In this document: one piece after another, positions 8,730 to 17,584 of the stretch
Position numbering within the stretch: the first letter of the stretch is position 1
Layout of the letters: each line of letters begins with the position of its first letter
NCBI GenBank assembly: GCA_947497295.1
Contig: CANMFU010000001.1
Span: 930,001 to 994,000, forward strand
DNA from: an uncultured Roseovarius sp.
GTDB taxonomy: Bacteria > Pseudomonadota > Alphaproteobacteria > Rhodobacterales > Rhodobacteraceae
Direction: 5' to 3'
Length of the DNA: 64,000 nucleotides
Position numbers and translations under genes: made by a program
Notes under the pieces: model-generated
Seen by the model: the letters and a program-made list of their open reading frames with translations, nothing else
Databases searched by the model: none
What the model was told of the DNA's origin: nothing

Positions 8730-9095
8730 CTAACGCGTAATGGCGCGTATGTATTTCCAGGTCGCGGCCGTTCCGTCCCTCAAGTCCCACGCGGCCTGCG
8801 CTGTCGGGGTCAGGTTTCCCCGCTCGTCACACTCCATTAAACCCTTCGCGACCAGCACCTTTACCTTTCGCCGCACGGTTTCCCGCGGGATATCCGTATA
8901 AAGCGCGACTGAATACGCATTTATTCCGCCCGCGTCTGTTTCGACAGCCGTATCAATCGCCGCGTAATGACGCTCGGCGACGACGGCCAGGATCAAGAGC
9001 TGATCAAGGTCATTGCCCAATTCGGCTCGAAGCTTGATTAAAAGCTCGGAAAACGCACGGACATGGGCCGGATAACTTTCTGACTGATTTCCCAT
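8730..9095 (-). CDS. Winged-helix transcriptional regulator (putative)
   Basis: A protein of about 121 residues whose middle reads Y-S-V-A-L-Y-T-D-I-P-R-E-T-V-R-R-K-V, followed by L-V-A-K-G-L-M. This is a helix-turn-helix plus wing pattern of GntR/MarR-like small regulators; the precise family was not recognised. ATG 9095 was chosen over ATG 9125 because GGAGG (9102-9106) sits at ideal distance before it. It is the first gene of the minus-strand export operon and is divergent from the HdeD-like gene. An inverted repeat at 9191-9210 in the shared upstream region is a candidate operator. Likely role: sensing an efflux substrate or acyl/aromatic acid and controlling the operon. Confidence 0.7.
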   Translation of the reverse strand: MGNQSESYPAHVRAFSELLIKLRAELGNDLDQLLILAVVAERHYAAIDTAVETDAGGINAYSVALYTDIPRETVRRKVKVLVAKGLMECDERGNLTPTAQAAWDLRDGTAATWKYIRAITR

Positions 9096-9190
9096 AATGT
9101 TCCTCCGAACGCCAGCCGCCGACATCTGCGCCTTGCCTGCACATTACCCAGAATGGGGAACGCAGTCGGGACAACGTATTGTTTCATGGT

Positions 9191-9210
9191 CGTAATCTCA
9201 CAACATTACG
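9191..9210. promoter_or_regulatory. Candidate operator, 6-bp inverted repeat
   Basis: CGTAAT (9191-9196) and ATTACG (9205-9210) form a perfect dyad with an 8-nt spacer in the 160-bp divergent region between the winged-helix regulator gene and the HdeD-like gene. The size and placement suit a dimeric winged-helix regulator. The assignment is positional inference. Confidence 0.4.
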
Positions 9211-9255
9211 GGAAGGAGCGCAATCGCGCTGAAAAAAGTCTGAAGGGACGACATA

Positions 9256-9813
9256 ATGACCGATCTCATGAGCTATCTTGAGCGCAACTGGTGGCTGCTG
9301 CTCGTGCGCGGGATCGCCGCTATCCTATTCGGTATCGCGGCCTTTGCATGGCCGGGTCTGACGGTGGCAATGCTGATTTTGCTGTTCGGCGCCTGGGTCC
9401 TTGTGGATGGTGCCTTCGCCATCGCGCAATCCATCCGCTATCGTGACCGGATCGACAAGTGGTGGCTGTGGCTGCTGGATGGTGTGTTCGGCGTGATCGT
9501 CGGGCTGCTGGCGCTGTTCATGCCGGGCGTGACGGCCCTCGTGCTGCTGATGTTCATCGCCGCCTGGGCCATCCTTGGGGGTATCCTGCGCATCCTCGCG
9601 GCTATTCAGCTTCGAAAGAAAATCGAAGGCGAATGGTTTCTGGGGCTCGGTGGCGCTCTGTCCATCCTGCTCGGGGGTCTCCTGATCGCGATTCCCCAAG
9701 CTGGTCTTTTGTCGCTCATCTGGCTGATTGCGGTCTGGTCCATAGCAATCGGCATCCTCTTCATCACTTTGGCCTTCGGACTGCGGAAGGTCGGGAAGGC
9801 GACGCAGGTCTGA
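9256..9813 (+). CDS. HdeD family (DUF308) membrane protein
   Basis: A 185-residue protein with about six hydrophobic helices arranged as repeated short hairpins (W-W-L-L-L-V-R-G-I-A-A-I-L-F-G, then G-V-F-G-V-I-V-G-L-L-A-L, then L-G-G-A-L-S-I-L-L-G-G). This is the DUF308/HdeD pattern; HdeD of E. coli is an acid-resistance membrane protein, but most relatives have no tested role. GAAGGGA precedes the ATG at 9256. It is transcribed away from the export operon and followed 50 nt later by the SDR genes, with which it may be co-transcribed. Confidence 0.85.
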   Translation: MTDLMSYLERNWWLLLVRGIAAILFGIAAFAWPGLTVAMLILLFGAWVLVDGAFAIAQSIRYRDRIDKWWLWLLDGVFGVIVGLLALFMPGVTALVLLMFIAAWAILGGILRILAAIQLRKKIEGEWFLGLGGALSILLGGLLIAIPQAGLLSLIWLIAVWSIAIGILFITLAFGLRKVGKATQV

Positions 9814-9863
9814 TCAGCCTTGCGACATGATTAACAACACTCACTCAAAAGGAGATATCCGAC

Positions 9864-10631
9864 ATGTATGATCCAAAGAACTTTGCGCTTGATGGCGATG
9901 TTGCCATTGTGACCGGAGCGGGTGCCGGGATCGGCCGCGCCATTGCCGAAACTTTTGCTGCCGCCGGAGCGGCGGTCATGGTCAGTGACCTGAAGGCGGA
10001 GACGGCACAGGCCGTGGCAGATGAAATCAAAGCCAACGGCGGCAAAGCCGCCGGTATGGCCTGCGACGTCACCGAGGAAGACGATCTCAGCGCGCTGGTC
10101 AGCGGCACCGTAGATACCTTTGGCAAACTGACGCTTCTTGTGGCCAATGCGGGCGGCGGCGGGCCCAAGCCTTTCGACATGCCGATGGAGGATTTCCGCT
10201 GGGCCTATGAGTTGAACGTGTTCTCGCTTTTCCGACTGGCCCAACTTGCTGCGCCCGAGATGGAAAAGGCCGGCGGCGGCGCGATCCTCGCCATCACATC
10301 GATGTCGGCTGAGAATAAAAACAAGCGCATGGCGTCCTATGGTTCGTCCAAGGCCGCGACCAGCCATCTGGTGCGCAACATCGCCTTTGATCTAGGGCCG
10401 AAAGGCATCCGTGTGAACGCCGTGGCCCCGGGAGCCACACGCACCGATGCGCTGAAATCCGTGCTGAACGACGACATCGAGAAAGCGATGCTGGCGCACA
10501 CACCGATCAACCGCCTGGGCGAGCCCGAAGATATGGCCAATGCGGCGTTGTTCCTGTGCTCTCCAGCGGCAAGCTGGGTCAGCGGGCAGATCCTGACGGT
10601 GTCAGGCGGCGGCGTTCAGGAACTGGACTGA
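9864..10631 (+). CDS. hdhA: Short-chain dehydrogenase, 7-alpha-hydroxysteroid dehydrogenase type
   Basis: Predicted NAD(P)-dependent oxidoreductase of 255 residues, the same length as E. coli HdhA, which oxidises the 7-alpha-hydroxyl of bile acids. The Rossmann motif T-G-A-G-A-G-I-G is at residues 17-24, and the catalytic Ser146, Tyr159 and Lys163 have the same numbering as the E. coli enzyme. Long stretches recalled from HdhA recur, for example N-A-G-G-G-G-P-K-P-F-D-M-P-M, A-E-N-K-N and the end S-G-Q-I-L-T-V-S-G-G-G-V-Q-E-L. A good AAAGGAGATA precedes the ATG. The next gene encodes a second SDR 54 nt downstream. Steroid activity is inferred from family resemblance; the true substrate could be another secondary alcohol. 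Confidence 0.85.
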   Translation: MYDPKNFALDGDVAIVTGAGAGIGRAIAETFAAAGAAVMVSDLKAETAQAVADEIKANGGKAAGMACDVTEEDDLSALVSGTVDTFGKLTLLVANAGGGGPKPFDMPMEDFRWAYELNVFSLFRLAQLAAPEMEKAGGGAILAITSMSAENKNKRMASYGSSKAATSHLVRNIAFDLGPKGIRVNAVAPGATRTDALKSVLNDDIEKAMLAHTPINRLGEPEDMANAALFLCSPAASWVSGQILTVSGGGVQELD

Positions 10632-10685
10632 CAAACACATCAATGCCTGCCTTGGCGGGCGACAACGCAAGATAGGAGCCACATC

Positions 10686-11486
10686 ATGGCTGACACATTC
10701 AACGCATTCGCGGATTTCAGCATGGAGGGCCACAACGTCCTCATCACCGGCGGCGCGCAGAACATTGGCGCGGGCATTGCCAAGACCCTTTCGGGGGCCG
10801 GTGCGAATGTGATGATCGCCGACCTTCAGGGTGACAAGGCCCAGGAAACGGCCGCCGAGATCGAGAAGGAAACCGGCAACCGCTGCCTCGGGATGGCCTG
10901 CGACGTGACCCGCGCCGAGGATATCAACGCGCTGGTCAAGGCCACCGTGGACGCCTTCGGCGGCATCTCGACACTGGTCAACAACGTTGGCTGGGGTCCG
11001 CGCCATGACGACCCGACCGCAATCACCGAGGAGGAACTGGTAGACGCCTACAAGCTGAACACGATCAGCGGCTACCGCATGTCGATGGCCTGCTTGCCGC
11101 ATCTGGAAAAGGCCGAGAATGCCAGCATCACCAACTCGGGTTCATTTTCGTCGGCGGTGCCTGCCTATGACATTCTGGGCTACGGCACGGCCAAGGCGGC
11201 GCTGAACCAGATGATGATCTCGCTGGCGCATATGCTGGCGCAGAAGGTGCGGGTGAATACGGTGCTGATCGGTACCGTGATGACCGAAGGCTACGGTGAT
11301 GCCGGCTTGGACGAGGCTATACAGGAACGGCTTATGCACCCCGACAACCTGATTGGACGCACCGGTAAGCCGCAGGACATCGCAAACGCGATGCTGTGGC
11401 TCACCTCCCCCGCCGCCGGTTGGGTCAGCGGGCAGATCGTCAAAGTCCATGGCGGCGGTTCGGTCGTGCGGCTCTTCGGCGAATAG
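10686..11486 (+). CDS. SDR family oxidoreductase
   Basis: A 266-residue NAD(P)-dependent short-chain dehydrogenase. The cofactor motif is T-G-G-A-Q-N-I-G (about residues 20-27), with the N-N-V-G equivalent of N-N-A-G (about 98-101), the catalytic serine in S-G-S-F-S-S, and Y-G-T-A-K as the Tyr-x3-Lys pair (about 160-164). The C-terminus S-G-Q-I-V-K-V-H-G-G-G resembles the preceding SDR. TAGGAG lies before the ATG at 10686. It is the second gene of the pair and probably acts on a related substrate; the substrate is not predictable from sequence. Confidence 0.86.
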   Translation: MADTFNAFADFSMEGHNVLITGGAQNIGAGIAKTLSGAGANVMIADLQGDKAQETAAEIEKETGNRCLGMACDVTRAEDINALVKATVDAFGGISTLVNNVGWGPRHDDPTAITEEELVDAYKLNTISGYRMSMACLPHLEKAENASITNSGSFSSAVPAYDILGYGTAKAALNQMMISLAHMLAQKVRVNTVLIGTVMTEGYGDAGLDEAIQERLMHPDNLIGRTGKPQDIANAMLWLTSPAAGWVSGQIVKVHGGGSVVRLFGE

Positions 11487-11762
11487 ACAAGCGGACGGGT
11501 CAATGAGACCTTGCGCACGGATCGCCGCTTTCTCATGGCGGATGTTGCCTGTTTGGGACAGGCGACACCGTCGCTGGCACAGATCAGCATTGATCCCGCG
11601 CAGGGCGCCCCTCCTGCGGGGCAGATCGAAGGCCGTCCGGTCGAGCGGGTCGTGGTCACGCTCGGGCGTGGCAGCGGCAACGCGGCGCTTTCGACCCTGA
11701 ACTCCCACGCTCTCGGCACCGATACGCTGCCCTCATTCGCTGAAGAAAGATGAATTGAAAAA

Positions 11763-12236
11763 ATGCAAAGCGTAGTTCCGTTGCCGACCGACAGGAATAT
11801 CCTGTCCGGGGCGATCATCAATGGCGTCATCAACGCCGTCATCAACGGCGCGATCCAGTTCCTTCTGCTGAGAAACCACGCACCGCTGCCGCTGTCGGTG
11901 GATGGCATCACCAACGAGACACAGACCGTCCTCGGCGGGGCCGTGCCGCTGGCCGTCTCGCTTGCAATGATCCTGACGGCGGTTGCCTATCTCACGGTGA
12001 AGGCACCGAAACACCCTTTCTGGCCAACAGTCTGCTGGTTGATCGTGAAGCACGGGCTGTTTGCCTTCGGCGCGGTGGTTTCAGGCGCAATCATCTGGCA
12101 GCGGGTGGTGGGCAGTGTCGACGTCTCGCTGATAACGGCTACAATTGTGTTGAGTGTCATTGCCGGAGCAGTCGCCGGGATCATCAACTACATGACCATC
12201 CAGGCCAGCCTCCTGAAAAGGAATGGCGGCCTCTGA
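11763..12236 (+). CDS. Small integral membrane protein, unrecognised
   Basis: A 157-residue protein with four likely membrane helices (about residues 14-34, 58-80, 88-110 and 118-145) and short loops. The N-terminal helix contains the repeat I-I-N-G-V-I-N-A-V-I-N-G-A-I. No family was recognised. The stop codon overlaps the ATG of the exported serine hydrolase by one base (TGATG), so the two are probably translationally coupled and may work together in the envelope. The 276 bp before it, after the SDR gene, hold a short open frame (11511-11753) without protein-like features or a ribosome-binding site. Confidence 0.65.
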   Translation: MQSVVPLPTDRNILSGAIINGVINAVINGAIQFLLLRNHAPLPLSVDGITNETQTVLGGAVPLAVSLAMILTAVAYLTVKAPKHPFWPTVCWLIVKHGLFAFGAVVSGAIIWQRVVGSVDVSLITATIVLSVIAGAVAGIINYMTIQASLLKRNGGL

Positions 12237-13912
12237 TGAATGTTCGAAAGCACAAAAGGATATTTTCTGTGAAAAACTCACTTCTTATTTCTGCCTTGAT
12301 GATAGCAATCTCCGGGGGCGCCGCCATGGCACAGGACGCACCGCTTTCGGCCGAGACCTCAGATCCCGAAACGCTTGGCTGGATGCAGGGTTTTCCGCCG
12401 CCGGATGACCGGATCATTCGCTTTACCGACCCCGATTATTTCGCTTTCCCGAAACTGCGCTGGACGGTCTGCCACTTTCGCGAATTGATGCCCAACACGG
12501 CCGTTCGGAACGGGCCCACCGGGGCCGATACGCTGCCGGTCGATCTCGATCCCGGTCTTGACGCGGTGACGTTCACGCCGCTCGGCACGGACGATTCGAT
12601 GACTTGGGACGAGGCGTTCGACGCCAACTATACTGATGCCATCCTGGTCCTTCACCAGGGCCAGATCGTTTACGAGCGGTACGACGGCTGCATGGGCGAA
12701 CACGTCCTGCATGGGGCCATGTCGGTCACAAAGTCGATCACCGGGCTGATTGGCGAAACCCTGGTTGCGGAGGGTCAGATCGACGAGACCGCAGCGATGG
12801 GCGATCTGATCCCGGAACTGGCAGACAGCGCTTTCGGCGATGCGACCGTGCGGCAGGTGCTGGAGATGACCACGGCGCTCGACTATTCGGAAGACTACGC
12901 CGATCCCGACGCCGATGTCTGGACCTACGCGCAAGCGGGCAGTCCTCTGCCACCCCCGGAAGGCTACGAGGGACCGCGCAGCTATTTCGGTTTCCTCGAA
13001 ACGGTCGAAAAGGACGGCGAGCACGGCGAGGCCTTCGGCTATCGCACGATCAATACCGATGCGATGGGATGGCTGATCGCCCGCACCACCGGCCTGAACG
13101 TGGCCGATTGGCTGGCCGCGAATCTCTGGACCCGGATCGGAGCCGAGCGCGAGGCGTTCTACACGGTGGATTCCATCGGCACGCCGTTCGCCGGCGGCGG
13201 TTTCAACGCCACCCTGCGCGACATGGGGCGGCTTGGCCAGTTGATCCTGAACGACGGCGAATGGCAGGGCGAGCGCATTCTTCCCGCCAAGGCGATCGCA
13301 CGCATCCGTCAGGGCGGCGACCCGGGCGTCTTTTCCCGTGCAGGCTACGATCTTTTGCCCGGTTGGAGCTATCGCGGCATGTGGTGGGTCAGCAACGACG
13401 ATCACGGTGCATTCGCAGCGCGCGGCGTGCATGGCCAAACGATCTGGATCGATCCGACCGCCGAGATGGTGATCGTCCGTTTCGCTTCGAATCCGGTTGC
13501 CGGCAACGCCGCAAGCGATCCGACTTCGCTTCCAGCCTATCGCGCTGTCGCCGATCATCTGATGGCGCAGGATGCAGGTCCGCAATTGCAGGGACGCGAC
13601 TGGATAATCGAAGATATCGATGGCCAAGGCGTGGTGGAAGGGTCACCCGCGAGCCTTGCGTTCGGCGCGAATGGACAGCTCTCAGGCAGCGCGACGTGTA
13701 ACCGGATCGTGGGCAGTTACAGCGAACAGGACGGCACAATCACGCTCGGCCCGGTTGGAACGACGATGATGGCCTGTCCCGAAGCGATGATGGAACAGGA
13801 ACGCCGATTGCTCGATATTTTGACCGGTGAGGTGTCCTTCGATATCAACGATGACGGCGTCCTCGTCCTGCGCGGAGAGGCGGGTCAGACCACCACGGCG
13901 CGAAGGAGGTAG
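12236..13912 (+). CDS. Exported serine hydrolase (beta-lactamase/PBP fold) with C-terminal META domain
   Basis: 558 residues. The signal peptide is K-N-S-L-L-I-S-A-L-M-I-A-I-S-G-G-A-A-M-A, followed by a class C beta-lactamase-like domain. The S-x-x-K motif is S-V-T-K (Ser163), the Y-x-N equivalent is Y-R-T-I-N, and a late R-G-V-H-G-Q segment sits where H/K-x-G is expected. This subfamily resembles 6-aminohexanoate-dimer hydrolases and esterases. Residues of about 455-550 (S-A-T-C-N-R-I-V-G-S-Y then M-M-A-C-P) form a META/HslJ-type domain, an unusual C-terminal partner. An alternative GTG start at 12269 has a better ribosome-binding site (AAAAGGA) and gives a more standard signal peptide. It probably acts in the periplasm; the substrate is unknown. 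Confidence 0.82.
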   Translation: MNVRKHKRIFSVKNSLLISALMIAISGGAAMAQDAPLSAETSDPETLGWMQGFPPPDDRIIRFTDPDYFAFPKLRWTVCHFRELMPNTAVRNGPTGADTLPVDLDPGLDAVTFTPLGTDDSMTWDEAFDANYTDAILVLHQGQIVYERYDGCMGEHVLHGAMSVTKSITGLIGETLVAEGQIDETAAMGDLIPELADSAFGDATVRQVLEMTTALDYSEDYADPDADVWTYAQAGSPLPPPEGYEGPRSYFGFLETVEKDGEHGEAFGYRTINTDAMGWLIARTTGLNVADWLAANLWTRIGAEREAFYTVDSIGTPFAGGGFNATLRDMGRLGQLILNDGEWQGERILPAKAIARIRQGGDPGVFSRAGYDLLPGWSYRGMWWVSNDDHGAFAARGVHGQTIWIDPTAEMVIVRFASNPVAGNAASDPTSLPAYRAVADHLMAQDAGPQLQGRDWIIEDIDGQGVVEGSPASLAFGANGQLSGSATCNRIVGSYSEQDGTITLGPVGTTMMACPEAMMEQERRLLDILTGEVSFDINDDGVLVLRGEAGQTTTARRR

Positions 13913-14218
13913 CGCCATGGCGCGGCGCGAGAGCGCACAGATTCCCCGGAAAACCGGATAAGGGCGGAAGCTACCTTCTGAGCCGTGAGCCAATGAATGT
14001 CGTCGCCGCAACGTCTACAACCATCACCGCCCGCGTTCGAGCCTCGACAGGCCCGCCCTGCGGGCGCATTAATAATGTTCAATAGAGGACCAAACCCTGA
14101 ACAAAGCTAACTCTTAATCGCAGACTTAATGAGTAGAAAATCAGCACGAATAGCCGTTCCGAGGAAGCTGCGGTGCGGCGTTTGACGGATCGGCAAGGTC
14201 CGGTCAGGGCCGGTCACG
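13913..14218. other. 306-bp convergent intergenic region, nothing coding seen
   Basis: It lies between the ends of two convergent serine hydrolase genes. The only structure noticed is a short hairpin (GCCCGC 14051-14056 with GCGGGC 14060-14065) without a U-run, which may weakly terminate either transcript. The stretch from about 14065 to 14160 is AT-rich compared with its surroundings. Confidence 0.5.
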
Positions 14219-15883
14219 TCATTTCCGGTGTCGAAAGACACCAAGGCCTTCGCCGTTCAGGTGCTCGATCCGCAATGTCATACCCGGCTCTGAAGGGGTT
14301 TCGGAGAATTCGACAAGCGAGACAGAGCCGGTGGGCTGGTTCTCGGACATCGGGCTAACCACGAATGTGTCGCCATCCCAATGCCGCATGGGCAGATCCC
14401 GGCTTTCCGGCCCCAGTCTGAGCACGAGGCCCCCGCTGGTAGCAGCAACCGATGCGGGACCGAAATACGCATTGTCATAGATGCCGACATAACGCTCAAC
14501 AGGCCCCACCGAGGCGGGATCAACGGGCGGCTCTGCGCCCACAAGGTGCCCCACCGGCGCCGAAAGTGGCGCCATGAGCGGGGCAAAGGCAGCCAGCCAG
14601 TCGCGGCTGTCGGCCCCGAGTTCCGCCCGGTCGAGGAAGCTCGCGGTAATCGCTTCGGCGGCGCCGATTGGGGGCGCATTGGTCAATACGACGATGCCCA
14701 GATCGAGGTCGGGCACCATCGCAACACTGGTCGACGCGCCAAGCGCGAAAGCGCCGGAATGACTGAGCATGACACGTCCCGTCAGCCGCGTGTCGACATT
14801 GAAGCCGAAACCATAGGCACCCGGCCGGGCTGAGATGTCCATTGGCGCCCCTCGGATTATCTGCGCGGACAGGGCCGGCAAGAGCGCCTCCTCGGAGATC
14901 ACGCGTGATCCCTCTGCCATGCCACGGCCCAGCACCATCGCCATCCAGCGCGCCATGTCCTGCGCGCTGGAGCTAACCCCGCCAGCCGGGCTTTGCGCAT
15001 CTGGCTGGCGCGTGTCGGCCACCGCATATCCATCCCCAACGGCGACATGGCTTGAGGCGCGGTTGTCGCGCGCCATGTAATCGGCGTGTCTCGAGCTGGT
15101 CGATGTCATGCCCAGCGGCGCATAGAGCGTGGATTCCGACAGGGTGGCCCAATCCATGCCCGCCGCCACCGCCACGGCCTCAGCGGCGGCGGTCAGTCCA
15201 AAATTGGTGTAGGCGTAGTCCTCCCGGAACGCGCCTTTCGGCAGCAGCGCAAGCCGCTCCAGCACCGCACTGCGGTCAAATCCGATATCTTCCAGATCGT
15301 CGCCCGCATGATCCGGCAGGCCAGAGCGATGCGCGTAAAGATCCCCGATCGTGACATGATCGCTGACCCACGGATCGCCCATATCGAAGGTGGGCAAGAA
15401 ATCACGCACTGGGCTGTCCCACGCCACGCGGCCGCCATCCACCTGCGTTGCGACGACCGTGGCACCGACCGGTTTTGAAAGCGAGGCCAGCAGGAAGACC
15501 GTATCGGCATCGACGCGCTCCGGGCGCCCAGTGGCACGGATGCCGAAGCCCCGGGCATAAACGGTGCGTCCGTCGTGGACGACGGCAATGGCCAATCCCG
15601 GAATGCCGGTACGAGTCAGGACATCCTGACCGAGATCATCCAGCGTCGAGACCGCTGTAATGATCCTTTCCTCCGGCACAGGCAGTAGCACCGCCATGGG
15701 CGGCGCGGTCATCGGATCGGGCAAGGCGAGGGCGGGAAGGGCGCTGTTCATATCTGCCGCGCCTGGCGACGCCCCGGCAAGTAGGCCGATCGATACCAGC
15801 GCGCCGCCAAGCAGCCCGTGACCTGCACCTTGCCCTGACCGTGGCTGGGCAGATGTGGCCGACAATTCCGAGCGATTATTCAA
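14219..15883 (-). CDS. Exported serine hydrolase (beta-lactamase/PBP family)
   Basis: 554 residues with an N-terminal hydrophobic segment (L-L-G-G-A-L-V-S-I-G-L-L-A-G-A, then S-P-G-A-A-D) acting as signal peptide or anchor. A beta-lactamase class C-like catalytic domain follows: S-x-x-K is S-L-S-K (Ser134), Y-x-N is Y-T-N and the third motif is H-S-G (S-H-S-G-A). The last roughly 110 residues form the lipocalin-like beta domain often attached to these hydrolases (V-E-R-Y-V-G-I-Y-D-N onward). The start is probably TTG at 15883 because AAGGA lies 8 nt upstream and no better ATG gives a signal peptide. It is convergent with, but only loosely similar to, the other serine hydrolase. Periplasmic peptidase or esterase activity is likely; the substrate is unknown. 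Confidence 0.82.
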   Translation of the reverse strand: MNNRSELSATSAQPRSGQGAGHGLLGGALVSIGLLAGASPGAADMNSALPALALPDPMTAPPMAVLLPVPEERIITAVSTLDDLGQDVLTRTGIPGLAIAVVHDGRTVYARGFGIRATGRPERVDADTVFLLASLSKPVGATVVATQVDGGRVAWDSPVRDFLPTFDMGDPWVSDHVTIGDLYAHRSGLPDHAGDDLEDIGFDRSAVLERLALLPKGAFREDYAYTNFGLTAAAEAVAVAAGMDWATLSESTLYAPLGMTSTSSRHADYMARDNRASSHVAVGDGYAVADTRQPDAQSPAGGVSSSAQDMARWMAMVLGRGMAEGSRVISEEALLPALSAQIIRGAPMDISARPGAYGFGFNVDTRLTGRVMLSHSGAFALGASTSVAMVPDLDLGIVVLTNAPPIGAAEAITASFLDRAELGADSRDWLAAFAPLMAPLSAPVGHLVGAEPPVDPASVGPVERYVGIYDNAYFGPASVAATSGGLVLRLGPESRDLPMRHWDGDTFVVSPMSENQPTGSVSLVEFSETPSEPGMTLRIEHLNGEGLGVFRHRK

Positions 15884-16587
15884 ATGTTGATTCCTTGGTC
15901 TGGACGCAGGTTTTTGTCAACAGGCTCACGCATTCTGACAGAAGTTCGGCGGATTGAAAGGGTCGGGTGACAGCAAGGTTAGGGGGTCGCATGACCGGCA
16001 ATGCTGGCGAATTCCGCCGCGGAATGGGTGCCATTCGTCCTTCGTGGCGGACCGAGCTGCAATCTTTTTATCTCGATCTTGAGGGTGTTTGGGCAGTCGT
16101 TCCAAATGTCGGATTGATGCTCATCCGGGGCGTCGCTTCACAGGCCGCGAAAAGAAAATGGACCTGCCAGCCAGTTTCTACTTCGTCCTAAGCAGAAATA
16201 GCCAATCTCCTCGTTGAAGCCAGAAAACAGGTGCTCGGCTGCTGCGGGACTCAGAAATTATCGCAATCGTCCAAACAATCACCGCGCCCTGAAGTTCGGG
16301 GCGAGAAGTCCGCAAGCGACTGAATTAATTTCGATATTCTTCAATTGGACCGTGACTGAGCCAGCGGCCCGGCGCACTCGACGACAGAAATCAGCATGAC
16401 GCAGCGTCGAGTCGTTTCCGGCGTGAGAACAACGAGCGCAAATTCTGAAAACGAACCGGTTACCCACCCATTTGCTGGCGCCGGCTTTTTGCAACCCATC
16501 CGTTCGGAGGACATCAGATTGACCAATGAAAACCTCGAGATGCGTAGCAACGCATCAAGCGCAACACAGTTTTCGGGAGCATAAATC
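15884..16587. other. 704-bp region without a secure gene, left edge of the mobile-element zone
   Basis: Base composition is lower in GC than the flanks. Two short plus-strand frames exist (15967-16191, 74 codons; 16396-16584, 62 codons). The second ends 3 nt before tniB and could be the 3' remnant of the missing tniA, but its residues (for example P-F-A-G-A-G-F-L-Q-P-I) were not recognised. No complete transposase gene fits here, and no terminal inverted repeat was identified with confidence. Confidence 0.4.
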
Positions 16588-17580
16588 ATGAACACTACCA
16601 CCAGCGTCGCTGCGCAAGTCCAAAATCTGCGCAAGATCTATATTCCAACCGAACGCGACCATGAACTCACGAAACACCTCTATCGCTTGTTCGAAGTCGA
16701 TGCCGGCGGGGAACTGACCCCCGTGCCCTGTCGCTACACGGCGGGACAGGAAACCCGAGGGATTATTCTCATCGAAGAACCCGGCGGGGGCAAGACGACC
16801 GCCGTTCGCACAATCCTGCGTGAAGCAAATTTCCTCGCACAGAATCCCGAGACTGGTGAGCCGCGCTACCTTGAGATCCAGGTGCCGAGCCCAGCGACTT
16901 TGAAAAGCGTTGGCTTGGCGATCCTGGCCGCCCTGGGCGTGGAGCATGTCGCGTCCCGTGCAAAAGTCTGGGAAATCTGGAAAAGCGTGAAACAGCGGCT
17001 CACGGCTGCGGGGATCAGTGTCCTTTGGCTGGATGAAGCGCAGGATCTCATCATGGCGCGGTCGGCCAATGACACCGAAAGTTCGCTGCGCATGATCAAG
17101 TCCCTCATGCAGGGCGACAATGCTGTCATTCCGATCCTGAGTGGGACACGGCGCCTGGCAGAGGTCGCCGCATTCGATCCTCAAGTTTCGCGGCGTTTCA
17201 CAAAAATCATGCCGTCCAATCTGCAGCATGGCATTGACGAAACTGGCCTGATCTCTCTGGTCGAGCACTACTGCGAAGAGGCCGCAATCAAGGCGTGCGT
17301 CGATGCCGACATGATGGCGCGATTGATTACCGCCAGCCGTCACCGCTTTGGGCGTGGCATCGACACGATCATCAATGCCATCGAATGTGCGCTGTGGGAG
17401 GGCGACAAAATCCTCACCGTCGATCACTTTGCCGAAGCATGGGCGATGCAGGAAGGCTGCGATCTCAGTGCCAATGTCTTTTTGAGCGACCACTGGCTTT
17501 CGATCCCGCTTGATGCAGGAGCCGATGAATACGACGAGGCGCGTACAAAACGGCAGAAGAAAAAGCTGGAGAAGGTCTGA
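16588..17580 (+). CDS. tniB: TniB-family AAA ATPase of a Tn5053/Tn402-like element
   Basis: A 330-residue ATPase that, in complete elements, works with the transposase TniA and with TniQ to select targets. Walker A is E-P-G-G-G-K-T-T (about residues 64-71) and Walker B is V-L-W-L-D-E-A-Q-D-L (about 146-155). A sensor-like L-S-G-T-R segment and an arginine-bearing S-R-R-F-T follow, typical of TniB/TnsC. The C-terminus is lysine-rich (K-R-Q-K-K-K-L-E-K). The gene is intact and followed 4 nt later by tniQ, the usual order. tniA, normally upstream, is absent, so the element cannot move by itself. Confidence 0.85.
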   Translation: MNTTTSVAAQVQNLRKIYIPTERDHELTKHLYRLFEVDAGGELTPVPCRYTAGQETRGIILIEEPGGGKTTAVRTILREANFLAQNPETGEPRYLEIQVPSPATLKSVGLAILAALGVEHVASRAKVWEIWKSVKQRLTAAGISVLWLDEAQDLIMARSANDTESSLRMIKSLMQGDNAVIPILSGTRRLAEVAAFDPQVSRRFTKIMPSNLQHGIDETGLISLVEHYCEEAAIKACVDADMMARLITASRHRFGRGIDTIINAIECALWEGDKILTVDHFAEAWAMQEGCDLSANVFLSDHWLSIPLDAGADEYDEARTKRQKKKLEKV

Positions 17581-17584
17581 GACC

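Noticed and set aside
11511..11753. 80-codon plus-strand frame between the second SDR and the small membrane protein
   Set aside because: No ribosome-binding site, no recognised motif, and composition typical of random GC-rich frames; not strong enough to annotate.
12359..13627. 422-codon minus-strand open frame
   Set aside because: Antisense shadow of the META-domain serine hydrolase, without recognisable motifs or ribosome-binding site.
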